Position numbers and translations under genes: made by a program. A stretch of DNA of 64,000 nt, taken from Brevipalpus yothersi (taxonomy: Eukaryota > Arthropoda > Arachnida > Trombidiformes > Tenuipalpidae). Of this stretch, positions 24,695 through 35,061 are shown piece by piece. How positions within the stretch are numbered: position 1 is the first letter of the stretch; the number at the start of each line of letters is the position of its first letter. A model generated the notes under the pieces. The model saw only the letters and a list, made by a program, of their open reading frames with translations, searched no databases and was not told the origin of the DNA. The DNA is taken from positions 1 through 64,000 of the forward strand of contig QZCP01000843.1 of NCBI GenBank assembly GCA_003956705.1, given 5' to 3'.

Positions 24695-25231
24695 TCAATC
24701 TGTTTGATTATCCTTAATTTCGATCGGTTTTTTCTTGGCTTTCTTTGTGGTATCAGGTTCTTCTTGAAGCCTTTTTGCACACGCAATTTTTCTTTTCTTT
24801 TCACCATTCATGTGTCTTTCGACATGATCACGTCGTCCAGGAGCACACGAAAATTCACAATATGGACACATGTACCTCTTATTGCCACGTGTTTTCTTTG
24901 CTCTTGGATCTTTTAAACATAAAAATGCCTCTCTTCCTCTCTGTTTTTCAGCATAAAAAGTCACATTAACAATCGGAACTCCTGGTTCCAGGTCTTCATA
25001 TTGAGTTCCTGCCGCTTCATGGTCAAAATTTTCGATTGGTATATAGATTTCTGGGTAGTGAACTTTTTTATATTTAACTCCATCAGGACCTGTACAGATT
25101 TCCACTCCATGTAAGACATCCATGATCTCTTGAATAGATTTCTATGAATCAGAAGAGATGAAAACTAGAAGTGTTACAATTTTCAAATTATCACTTGGCA
25201 AAACTGAACTCACCTGACTTCGCTTGGCCAT
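24695..25231 (-). CDS. Small single C2H2-finger protein 1
   Basis: Exon 1 (25231-25214) encodes only MAKRSQ and joins exon 2 (25141-24695) in phase 0; total 154 residues. Exon 2 begins KSIQEIMDVLHGVEICTG and carries one zinc-finger-like motif, C-P-Y-C with x10-H-x3-H, followed by a very basic tail (AKRLQEEPDTTKKAKKK) that could act as a nuclear signal or bind nucleic acid. The family recurs three more times in the cluster, always on the minus strand and convergent with an F-box copy. I do not recognise it outside this window. A role linked to the F-box partner is only inferred from co-duplication. Confidence 0.75.
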
Positions 25232-25540
25232 AATAGATTGAGAGGAAAACTTAAACCAACAAGCACTTCAATCATAGGAGTGACATTATGATCAAGTTAA
25301 TAAAGTTTGTAACTTTATATACCTTCAAAAGTCGTGAGGTCAGTGAAAAATTTGAGGTCAAATTGTTATGAGTCATCCTGTGATGACTCGATATCGAGAT
25401 TGGAAAACGACTAATAGAGTTCGATTGGTCCACCTCATCGTTCTGGGTTGACACCTCGAAACAGATGAGTGATGCAATCAAAGAGTAGTTCTACGAAAAT
25501 GCACACTTCAGTGAGGTACTCGATCAACTTTTTGGAGTAG
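25232..25540. promoter_or_regulatory. Upstream region of finger gene 1
   Basis: About 250 bases similar to 34622-34870, including GAGTCATCCTGTGATGACT and a GGTCCACCTCATCG ... GGTTGACACCTC stretch. The same order (GGTCC, CATCG, GTTGACGCCTC) occurs upstream of finger genes 2, 3 and 4, so a shared regulatory element is likely. Confidence 0.5.
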
Positions 25541-26742
25541 TAAACTAGTTCTATTGTTTTATTGAGAGGGAACTTGGTCCACAACTATTATTGGAGGTAG
25601 ACGATGCTGTGCGAGATTTTTTTACCAAAGAAGCTGGGAGTATTCCTGATTTTCATTTCTTGCGATCTAGCATAGGTCAAGGTGATGTTGTGAAACAAAT
25701 TGCATTCAACCATCCTGTTGGAGTTTCAAGACAGTGTGAACTTTATGTTCATAATGAGGAACTTACTAATGAGATTCACTTGGAAACTGAAGATTTATCA
25801 GCTGCCACCGCGAAAAAGTACACGAAGTTAACACACACAACACACAATCAGAAGTGTATTCCTGGATTTTCCTTTCTACAATACAATGAAGAGTTGGAAG
25901 GAGAGTTCATGAAAGGAATCACTTTCAGTCATCCCGCTATTCTCATCAAGCTGAGACCGAAAAATATAGAAAATGAACCCATGATCTGTGAAATGGACAA
26001 CAAAACTCGACCCCTCCAAATTTCACAGAGGGAGAGATTTCCAAAACTATCTTACTATCCAGATATTTTCTCATTTTTTTCCTACTTCGAAGGGTTCCAT
26101 CTCAACCGATACATACCAGAATTCAAGGTGACAATTACCGATTGGTCAGATCGTCGGAGTCCGAGACCAGAAATGAATGACCCAAAATTTCCGGTTAAAT
26201 CTGTGTTATATTTGGCTACTTCAGTTGCTGAATTTTCTGACAAAATAAGTAGAATCGAGAAACTACTTGCGAAATCAGAAGTTAAGCCGATTGCTTCTGG
26301 AGGGGTGCTTAAACTTCGCTTTGAGTGGAGTTACCCATATGAAGAAGAAGACGACGATTATGAAGAGGATACTGTCTCAACGATTTTTTAAGTTGGCCCT
26401 AAGAGTAACAAACCTGAAAAATCTTTGATCATCACGATAGCTTTTGCTGGCGAAGGGATCAAGTCGGCAGCTCATGACATTCTCTTCAGGCCTAACTTTA
26501 AGGAAAAGCTTGAAGAGTTTAAGCGCAGTCTTGATTTTCCTACTGATGGTCGAGTTGTTGGGTTTATCATCGAGCGATATCACTTTGTTTTTCATGGCAC
26601 AAGATATCCTCTCACTGTTACTTCTAAGATTAAAGCCCTTTTTCTATCTATTAAGACCTCAACAATTGATACCGAAAACCGCTCCCATCTTTCTGAGAAT
26701 TCTCGTGCAGATATGACTCTTCACCTGATTCGATTTTGATAT
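25541..26742 (+). pseudogene. Chimeric, 5'-truncated F-box family pseudogene
   Basis: Exon 1 with the F-box is missing; similarity begins inside exon 2 (RELGPQLLLEVDDAVRDFFT). After about 90 residues of a diverged paralog, the frame re-enters at the equivalent earlier point (N-QKCIPGFSFLQYNEEL) of a standard paralog, so the same region is present twice, head to tail. The copy continues to STIF, where a TAA at 26389-26391 replaces the expected Tyr codon. The same frame then resumes to the normal LHLIRF end at 26739. The structure indicates unequal crossing-over followed by a nonsense mutation. Confidence 0.8.
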
Positions 26743-26824
26743 TCACCTTTCACGAAACTTTTATCGGCATGCAATTTGTATCACTCAATCGATTAAACTT
26801 AAACCATTTTTTCTGGACGATCAT

Positions 26825-27057
26825 TTGATTCTCTCTCAACGATTCTTCTAATCGGTACAAAAAATGGTAGGCCCAGAAGAACCTCAGTGATCACAGTAGC
26901 ATTTGCTAGTAAAAAAGTGGGGTCAGCAATTCATATTATTGTTTATGCACCTGAAATCGACATAAAAGTCGAGAATTTCAAGAATAATCTCAATTTTGTC
27001 ATCAACGATGACAGAGTGGTTGGATTCTTTTTGGAGTGTTGGGGTAAAAAAGATTAG
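26825..27057 (+). pseudogene. F-box family C-terminal relic, copy 1
   Basis: Reads SVITVAFASKKVGSAIH, then a stretch ending DDRVVGFFLECWG before a stop. It matches the ITIAFAGEGVKSA ... DDGRVVGFI segment of the F-box paralogs. The same relic with flanks recurs at 40050-40280, so it predates a segmental duplication covering at least 26390-27240 and 39600-40480. Confidence 0.75.
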
Positions 27058-27362
27058 AATTAATTCATTCAACTCCTTCTAAAAACGTCTATTCGAAAGT
27101 TTCAACGCTTCTCTCTCACGTTAGGCTAAAGCAAGAGTGCTTGTGAATCGTCTCTCCAAACTGCATCTGCATGCTCAGTTTCCTAATCCTTCATCTCCTT
27201 AACTCTTGAAAACTCTACGCTAATTAGAATCTGTAATTAGATTGATTCTCAAGTACAATTACCGTTAAAAATTGATGGCGAATGTCCGAATAACTAATAA
27301 AAATTTTCAAAATTTGAGAAGAATATTTATTAGATTATTTCCGATAGATGCTGTCAATTTGT

Positions 27363-27893
27363 TTAATCATCTATAACTTCGATTGGTTCTTTCTTGGCTT
27401 TCTTTGTAATATCAGGCTCTTCTTGAAGTCTTTTTGCACATGCAATTTTTCTTCCTTTTTGACCATTCATATGTCTATACACCTGAGTGCGATGTCCAGA
27501 AGGAGGCATAAACTCACAATATGGACACATGTACCTCTTGCTTTGAGGCGTTTCCTTTGCTCTTGGATCTTCCAAACATAAAGTTAACCGATTTCCTTTC
27601 TGTTTTTTGACATATACAGTCACATCAGCCATTGGAATTCCTGGTTTTTGCTCCTCAAATGGAATTCCTGCCTCTTCAATGTCAAGATTTTTAATTCGCA
27701 CATAGATTTGCGGGTAATGAACTTTTTTATATTTAACTCCATCAGGACCTGTACAGATTTCCACTCCATGTAAGGCTTCCATAACGTCTCGAATAGATCT
27801 CTTCTGTAAATCAGAAGAGATAAAAACTGAAAGTGTTACAATTTTAAATTATCATCCATATAAAACAGAACTCACATGACTTTGCTCGGCCAT
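27363..27893 (-). CDS. Small single C2H2-finger protein 2
   Basis: Exon 1 (27893-27876, MAEQSH) and exon 2 (27803-27363) in phase 0 give 152 residues. It resembles finger gene 4 more than gene 1: KRSIRDVMEALHG, MADVTVYVKKQKG, CPYCEFMPPSGHRTQVYRHM, then GQKGRKIACAKRLQ. The single finger is C-x2-C-x12-H-x3-H, closer to the canonical C2H2 spacing than gene 1. The gene ends with Asp-Asp, earlier than its paralogs. It is convergent with the chimeric F-box pseudogene, so this finger gene has outlived its partner. Confidence 0.75.
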
Positions 27894-28680
27894 AACAAAT
27901 ACCAATGAAGCCTGAGAGACACTAACAAGAAATATCACAATGCAACTGACCTTATGAAGTTGGCCTTTTTAAATACCATCGAAACTTGTGAGATCATTGA
28001 GAATCTCGAAATCAAAGTGTTGTGAGTCATCCTGTGATAACTTGATTTCGATACAAGAAGCAACCAATCAAAATTGATGGGTCCATCTCATCGCTCTAGT
28101 TGACGCCTCAAATGATGTTCGCATTTTTGAGAAAAATGTTTCTCAAAATGATTCTTGTGTTATTGAGTGAGTAAATCTATCAATATTTGAAAAATCTTGG
28201 TTTTACGGGGTGATAATCTTACAGGTTAGAATCTATGGCTTCCTAATTTGGGCTAACGTTCGATCAAGGCTACAAACTGAAATTATTTTGTGATGTGTGT
28301 CGTTCAACTGCTAAAAATCTGATTTACTACCTTCCTTCCTACTCCAATCTAAGCCATTCAAGGTCCACAGGTCATACCAAAGAGTAGCTCTGAAAAGGTT
28401 CAATCTCACTAATTGTGAAAATGCAGTGGCACCATTTTACTTTGCTGTATAGAATCACGACATGGAATCCAACGATCAAATAGTCTCAACCTATTGGAAT
28501 ATGGACGATTTTGTTCTCACTAGAAGGACTTAAAATGGGAAGAGAAAAGATTTCATACTACTCGATTGTGTTTATCAATCATGTAGTCTTTGCACTCTTT
28601 TTGGAGGTTTTTGTATGGAAATCTGCAGAGTGCGTTAAAAGGAGGGTGGAAAAAGCTTTCCATGTCATTCCAATGTTTCT
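27894..28680. other. Upstream region of finger gene 2 and duplication boundary
   Basis: The block 27894-28370 matches 48359-49060, including GGTCCATCTCATCGCTCT, GTTGACGCCTCAAAT and a GATGTGTGTCGTTCAACTG stretch. After about 28370 the two copies diverge, marking an end of the segmental duplication. No gene was seen. Confidence 0.55.
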
Positions 28681-29165
28681 GTAGTAATGGAAAGTATTTT
28701 AGAAAATAAAATGCAACTCAAAATCCAACTACCTCCCCAGCTTAATCGACAAATCGGTGAAAGTGTCTTGGTTACACTGGATGGCCAAGAGGATTCCAAG
28801 ATTCCAATGTAGACTATACTGGTGGTGTATATACTCAAGACAAGTTTAACCAATTTTACTGGCCTATTCATAACAATTAAGAGAGGAAAATATTCGATGA
28901 ATAGTTCTATCATCATTACGATCATTGAAAAGGAAAATGAACCGGAAACTTTATTCCTTTTGATCATTTTGGCAGTCGTTTTGACAGCACTATTTTTTGT
29001 GAGTATTTTTTTCAAGTCAAAAAAAGCCGATGAAAAAATTAGAAAAATTAGAGTGAGTAAAGAAGGATCCGTTGAAGCAACCTCCGAAGCGGCCATGTCA
29101 GTTTTACCGAAAGGTCAGAACCATTCGATTCACTATCTTACACATCGGGGACACAATTGGTGAAT
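28681..29165 (+). pseudogene. Fragment of a membrane-protein gene, interrupted
   Basis: A frame starting near 28687 (MESILENK-type, then QLNRQIGESVLVTLDGQ) hits a TAG at 28810-28812 and continues in the same frame through NFTGLFITIKRG, then one strong transmembrane segment (LFLLIILAVVLTALFFVSIF). A Lys/Arg-rich cytosolic-like tail and AATSEAA-type acid/Ala sequence follow, with a possible donor after LPK. The topology resembles the C-terminus of a type I membrane protein. I do not recognise the family. A single stop and missing upstream exons suggest a decayed partial copy. Confidence 0.4.
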
Positions 29166-30229
29166 GAAAATAAAACGCAGGGATCTGGTCATAAGCTGTC
29201 ACAATTCTGAGAGGGACCAAGTTTAGTGGAACTTTTTCCCTTGCATCGAATAAACAACTTTCTGTGGACATTTTTTCGACATCCAATATCTTTCAATTTC
29301 ACTAATCATCTACTTTTCAATGAATTTTTCCTAATTTTTGCTCGAATTTATTCCCATCGAGTGTGCCTAAAATGTTCATCTCACTGATATCTAATTCATT
29401 TCTCAATATTATCGATCATTATTATAATCAGCAACCAAGATAATACTAATCATTATTATTTAATCTTCCAGAAAACAAAGAGTAGTTACACAAGAGTAAG
29501 CACTTAAGTGTGAAATGAATCAATTCTTTGACCAATCGACAGACGACGCTCACAGTTAATTTTTCAGTTTTCCTCTTTTAACGATAATTTTTGGCCACTC
29601 TATCACGCCTGATGGATGAGAATTTCCATCTATCAAACGCTTTGACCAGTTTTTTGTCTGTAATATCATGGTCCAAAATTATCACCTCGATTCGTGAACA
29701 TCTATTAGATGGCCAAAAATTATCACTAGACAAGTATTAGTCTCTAGTTTGCCGGTTTTTGTACTCTAAGAACTAGCTTGGTGTACTCTAAAGTATTCCA
29801 TTAAGTTGACAGAGTACTGCATAGAAGTGCTCGCTTTCTAGACTATTCTTTGCCAGAAACTGTCAAACAAACTAGATTAGACAGTTTCAACTCAATTTTT
29901 CCTCCTTAGATAACGGTACTTACCAGAAAACTTATTCACAATAAATAGGAGTTGCTGTCCACGATCGGAGGAATATGATTTTAAATTGATGAACATGCAT
30001 AAAGATTCAGCAAACGGGGATGAATCGAGCATTCTGTTCTTATAATTGATCACATTACAGCCACATTCCAAATTTATCAAATTTATTTAGCACTAAATCA
30101 AGGAAGTCGTTTACAATCTTCCTAGTCGAGTAAAATTCAAGAAAAGAGCCACCTTCTGCTCCTTTTTTTATCTCCATCAGATCCAATAAATTTTAGTACC
30201 CATAGCTTTTTCGAATTTGATTATTCTTT
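29166..30229. other. Spacer containing an inverted-repeat element and the start of a duplicated block
   Basis: 29515-29800 is the dispersed element listed separately. From about 29930 the sequence matches 44030-44260 and leads into the SET fragment at 30230. No intact gene is present. Confidence 0.5.
29515..29800 (+). mobile_element. MITE-like element, copy 1 (inverted relative to copy 2)
   Basis: Contains GATAATTTTTGGCCA near 29582 and its inverse TGGCCAAAAATTATC near 29713. It shares TCAATTCTTTGA and CAGACGACGCTCA with the reverse complement of 41165-41405. Two copies in opposite orientation with internal inverted repeats suggest a small non-autonomous DNA transposon. Exact ends and target duplications could not be fixed. 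Confidence 0.45.
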
Positions 30230-30545
30230 TCATGATTTCTTGATCAAATGCAGGACAAGGAAGTAAGCAGCGAGGACACAATTGATCATACACATATCCG
30301 GAGCAGCTTGTCTCAATTCCAATGGAAGAAAATCATAGAAATATGAGATAACAGGAGCCTCAATCCTGGTATCAAATCGTTTGAGAGCCCTAATTTTGAT
30401 ATTAACTCCATTAGATGAACAGCGGATAGAGTTTGCCATGCAGCTGTGATCAAAACCAGAAAATCCAATGTAAACACCTTGGTCACCAATCTCACCATTA
30501 TAAATATATAAATCTAAATAAATATCAATATAAATATCGGCAAAG
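30230..30545 (-). pseudogene. SMYD-like SET-domain fragment, copy 1 (broken)
   Basis: Encodes GVYIGFSGFDHSCMANSIRC, then INTER-strand-like residues and PVISYFYD, matching the SMYD core (N/D-HSC-x-PN and the catalytic-tyrosine strand). Compared with 44265-44605 it lacks four bases near 30275, destroying the downstream CECPRC post-SET frame, and its splice acceptor reads CCG instead of CAG. The MYND half is absent. Confidence 0.6.
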
Positions 30546-30934
30546 TGAACCATAGTACTATCATAGTAGTATAGTAATAGAAAATGTGTCCATCTATCAT
30601 TGTAATTTTTTATCCTGATTTCACATCACTCTCATGGTCCTACAGTACCCATCCTGAATTCTCATAATGAGAGAATCTGGAACAATAAATTATCTGCTTG
30701 AAGCTTATACCGCACAACAGAGGAAGATGAGTTCATCGAACATGAACGATTTTGTACTAAATGGCTGGAAATGTTCTCTACGAACATCTGATTGGTAATT
30801 TACCATAAAAACTTCTCATAAAGTCGAAGTTAATCAACTGATTTGGCAAGTCAAATATCCATTTTCGTGTTCTCCATTACCACAAGTAATAGAATTGACT
30901 ATCTCAACCATCCATTTTCAGTCTGAACAGTTCA

Positions 30935-31090
30935 GAACGGGTTGTTCTAACGAAAAATATTTCAATCAATTGATTCAATTCGACTTATATGTTAGCAATA
31001 TGTTAGATGGTGTTAATCCGGTTGGATTGATGCCACTGTTATCTGTTTCCATGGAAAAGTTATCATCGGTTTGAATTTCATCGTGAAATT
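30935..31090 (+). promoter_or_regulatory. Conserved F-box upstream block
   Basis: Same order of elements as at 21465-21640. The palindrome TTTCCATGGAAA lies at 31046-31057, preceded by GGTTGGATTGATGCCACTG and followed by AGTTATCATC. Confidence 0.6.
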
Positions 31091-31226
31091 CCAAGAACTT
31101 GAGTCTGTTTATGGTGAATATTTTGTTATCTGAAACAATTGAAGAAAAATAAATGACCTGTGTCCATTCTGGTTCTCATTTTCCAATCGAATTTCGTATC
31201 AGCAGTTTATAACTTGATCAGTGAAA

Positions 31227-32900
31227 ATGAATGTTCTACTTGAACCGTTCATACTTGATAAAGTATTTCAATTCTTGAGTGTTTTTGACGTTGATCGGTG
31301 CCAGTACGTTTGTCTGACATGGCGTGAATCAGCTCTACGGAATCTCCAGAAGCGTCCAGCCATCGATGAATGCCGATCGATTCTCACTATGCAATCATGG
31401 GACATAGGTGAGATATGAGCTCATTGAGATGTGTTTACACAAACACAAAAAAACTTCCTCGTATGAAAGCTATAAATGCCTAAACTTTAGCTCTGTTTGT
31501 TGTGAATCGTCCGAATAGGAAATTTTAAAGTTCATGAGATTTTAGAGGGAAAATTTTTGGGAGCCCCAGATTGGAATAATCCAAAATGTGCTTTTCCTTT
31601 TCTATCTGTTGTATTTGAAACTGAATTGTTGTTTGACTGCCGCTAATTCTTTCACTTTTTTCTCTCTTCTTTATCTTATCTCATCCACTGCAGGTGAGAC
31701 AGGCAGCTCCAAAGAGTACTGAGTAGTCACTACTCTTTGGGCAGTTCTCAGTTCATTAAGATTGAATCTCTATTTATCAACTATTTTCTAGACACTCAAG
31801 ATGAAGATGGAGAAAGGCAAGAAGAGGAGCTTATCGCAGAAAATCATAAAATGAACATGGATGGAATCGCCAATGGAAGGGAACTTCTCGGTCCTTACGT
31901 TTACTATTGGTACTTCTGGAAAGGACCTTTTTCAGATTTATTACCCAGATCCAAGGTTGACCAAACTATCCAAGATTTCTTGACACACAATGAGAAGTTT
32001 GTTCCTGGATTTTCCTTCCTACAATACAATGAAGAGTTGAAAGAAGAGTTCATGAAAGGAATCACTTTCAATCATCCTGTTGTACTCATAGAGCTAAGCC
32101 CGAAGAATATCGAGAATGAACCCATGATCTGTGAAATGGACAACAAAACTCGACCCCTCGAAATTTCACAGAGGGAGAGATTTTCAAAACTGTCTTACTA
32201 TCCAGATATCTCCTCATTTTTTTCCTACTTCGAAGGGTTCCACCTTGATCGCTATATACCAGGACTCAAAATAACAATTACCGATTGGTCAGATCCTCAA
32301 AGTCCAAGGCCAGATATGAATGACCCCAAATTTCCGGTCAAATCTGTGTTATATTTGGCTACTTCAGTGGCTGAATTTTTTGCTAAAATAAGTGGAATCG
32401 AGGAGCTACTTGCAAAATCCAAAGTTAAGCCGGTTTCTTCAGGAGGAGTGCTTCAACTTAGTGAAGAGTGGGAATATTACTCATATGAAGAGAATGAAAA
32501 CTATTTAGAGGATGAAATTATATCAACGATTTTCTATGTTGGTCCTGAGAGTAGCGAACCTAAAGAATCTTCGATTATCACAATAGCTTTCGCTGGTGAA
32601 AGAATCAAGTCGGCAGCTCATGATATCCTCTTCAGGTCTAACTTTGAGGAAAAGCTTGAAGAGTTCAAGCGTAGTCTTGATTTTCCTACTGATGATGGTC
32701 GAGTTGTTGGGTTTATCATGGCGCGCCATCACAGTGATGTAGTAGGTGTTTATGGGGACTCAGGTTACTCTCTCAGGGTTACTTCCAAGATTCAAGCTAT
32801 TTTTCCATCTATCAAAACCTCAACAATTGATATCGAACACCGCTCTCATCTCCCTGAGACTTCTCGTGCAGATATAACTCTTCACCTGATTCGATTTTGA
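31227..32900 (+). CDS. F-box protein, FBXO22-like, paralog 3
   Basis: Exons 31227-31407 and 31792-32900 (phase 1) encode 429 residues. The F-box (residues 1-45) is nearly identical to paralogs 2 and 7. The FIST-like region carries FEGFHLDRYIPG, TDWSDPQSPRP, FPVKSVLYLATSV, SSGGVLQL, ITIAFAGERIKSAAHD, DDGRVVGFIM, AIFPSIKTSTIDIE and LHLIRF. An acidic Tyr/Glu-rich loop of about 20 residues (YYSYEENENY type) sits between the two FIST-like halves and varies in length among paralogs. The intron has CAG|GTGAGA at 31693/31694. The start is the ATG after GTGAAA. Intact. Confidence 0.85.
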
Positions 32901-33555
32901 TATTCACCTTCCACGAAACTTTTGTTGACATGAAATATGGATCACTGGATGAATTAAACATTTCTCGGAAGATTTTGAATGTACCATCTTTTATTAACAA
33001 ACCGTAGATGGTGTATAATTTTGCTATGTAGCCTCTCTCTTCGTTTTGATGGGGGAATCATCCTCTTTGAAAGCCACTGATCATCAACGTGATATATCCT
33101 GATCTCTTATTTCATATATACTGCTCCTTGCTACTGATAGCGGTCATATTAATAGTCAGCATGTTTCATAGAAATTGGTAGATTGAACTGATAGGGACTG
33201 AAAAGTTACTTACAATCTGGTGTAGATCGCCTATTGGGTTGACGCCAGCACAAATCGTGAACTTTGAACAGATGATCTGATAAGTGTCTGCAAACTGTTT
33301 CATGAAGATCAATATCAACTAAAATCTCACAGAGCTCGAAAATCATTCGAATAGTAGGGTGATGATAATCAGAAAGAATTTTCAATTTCGGAAGAAATTG
33401 AATCGTGTGAGCTACAGCTAAAAATTCCTTGCTCTCGATAACTTTGTCGGAGACACTATACATGTATGATATTGGCCGTTAGATTGTCATAAAATCTGCT
33501 GCATTCGATATTGCGAATAACGATCAGTGAAATCAACGAAGTTGCGATTCATTTG

Positions 33556-33634
<79 letters not shown>

Positions 33635-34085
33635 CAACCCTATTTAGCTCCAAACGAGTGAATGCACCAATATTTTTGCACTGATTAGAGCTAGCATTTT
33701 TTAATGATCGTCAATACCGAAGAATCGTGTAGCGTTCAAGAGTCATTCCAATATTAGCGTTTTGATAATCGAAAATTGATGTCAATCAAATCGAATTAAG
33801 TGAAGTTCCAGTTGACAATTCTTTGCTCATGAACACTGAAACTGGCTATTTTGGAAACTTCATCTGATATCATTTCAGAGGTTGTCATGTAATTTACTTG
33901 ATTATTGATTGGAAGGGATGATCATTGATCAGTTAAGGCAACAAAGTACATGTAAATGACTCAAATGTAATTTGCTCTGATCATAGCTTCTCTGCTGTCA
34001 AAACCTGATCAAAAATGTTCTATCGATTGAGAGAGATTTCAAGATTTGGAATAAGAGTTTATTCGTTGATTTACAATAGATACAA
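32901..34085. other. Spacer between F-box paralog 3 and finger pseudogene 3
   Basis: Contains an 85-codon minus-strand frame at 33206-33463 that has decayed counterparts near 23700 and 47200-47400, a perfect (CT)n tract at 33559-33631, and copy 3 of the dispersed repeat at about 33675-33860. Confidence 0.55.
33559..33631. repeat. (CT)n microsatellite
   Basis: About 36 uninterrupted CT units, in a place where the paralogous spacer at 24020-24050 has only a few. It is a recent expansion within one duplicate. Confidence 0.95.
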
Positions 34086-34621
34086 TCAATCTGTTTGATT
34101 ATTCTTGATTTCGATCGGTTTTTTCTTGGCTTTCTTTGTGGTATCAGGTTCTTCTTGAAGCCTTTTAGCACACGCAATTTTTCTTTTCTTTTCACCATTC
34201 ATGTGTCTTTCGACATGATCACGTCGTCCAGGAGCGCACGAAAATTCACAATATGGACACATGTACCTCTTATTGCCACGTGTTTTCTTTGCTCTTGGAT
34301 CTTTTAGACACAAAAATGCTTCTCTTCCTCTCTGTTTTTTAGCATAAAAAGTCACCTTACAATTGGGCTTCTTGGCTTCAGGTCTTCATATTGAGTCCCT
34401 GCCTCTTCAATGCCAAGATTTTTAATTCGCACATAGATTTGGGGGTAATGAACTTTTTTATATTTAACTCCATCAGGACCTGTACAGATTTCCACTCCAT
34501 GTAAGACATCCATGATCTCTTGAATAGATTTCTATGAATCAGAAGAGATGAAAACTAGAAGTGTTACAATTTTCAAATTATCACTTGGCAAAGCTGAACT
34601 CACCTGACTTCGCTTGGCCAT
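34086..34621 (-). pseudogene. Small C2H2-finger gene 3, frameshifted mosaic copy
   Basis: Exon 1 (34621-34604, MAKRSQ) and the start of exon 2 (from 34531) are intact. About 60 codons in, near 34358, one base is missing relative to finger gene 1 (CTTAC-AATT against ATTAACAATC), so the finger and tail are out of frame. The 3' half matches gene 1, while the preceding segment (KNL-GIEEAG type) matches gene 2, so the copy is a mosaic, probably by gene conversion. A single base could also be a polymorphism or assembly error. Confidence 0.7.
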
Positions 34622-35061
34622 GATAAATTGAGAGGAAAACATGTACCAACAAGCACTCAATTCTCAAAAGAGACATTGTGCCCAAGTTTATAAAGTTTGT
34701 AACTTTATTTACCCTCGAAAATCATGAGGTCAGTGAACAATTTGGGATCAAATTGTTATGAGTCATCCTGTGATGACTTGACATCGAGATCGAAGAAAGA
34801 CCAATAGAGTTTGAATGGTCCGCCTCATCGTTGTCGGTTGACGCCTCAAAACAGATAAGTGACGCAATAATGTTTACATTTTTGCAGAGAATGTTTTCAA
34901 GATTGTGATAATAATGATAATTTATTAGTGTTATTTTTCCACATCAAGTCATCTTACTTCGGTGTTCTGGTTGATTAATTTACTGGCAGCTAATTTGCTC
35001 AATCTTAGAATATTCTGAATAATCACGGTTCACCGTCAGTTTAGCCTATTAGTGTCTTGGA
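34622..35061. promoter_or_regulatory. Shared upstream region of finger copy 3 and F-box paralog 4
   Basis: Divergent genes separated by 440 bases. It includes GAGTCATCCTGTGATGACTTG, GGTCCGCCTCATCG and GGTTGACGCCTC. TTGACGCC also occurs in the upstream block of F-box paralog 7 in the opposite gene-relative orientation, and variants of it precede the other paralogs. It may be a common regulatory site. Confidence 0.45.

Noticed and set aside
33559..33631. CRISPR-like or satellite array
   Set aside because: It is a plain CT dinucleotide repeat; no spacer-repeat structure exists anywhere in this eukaryotic window.
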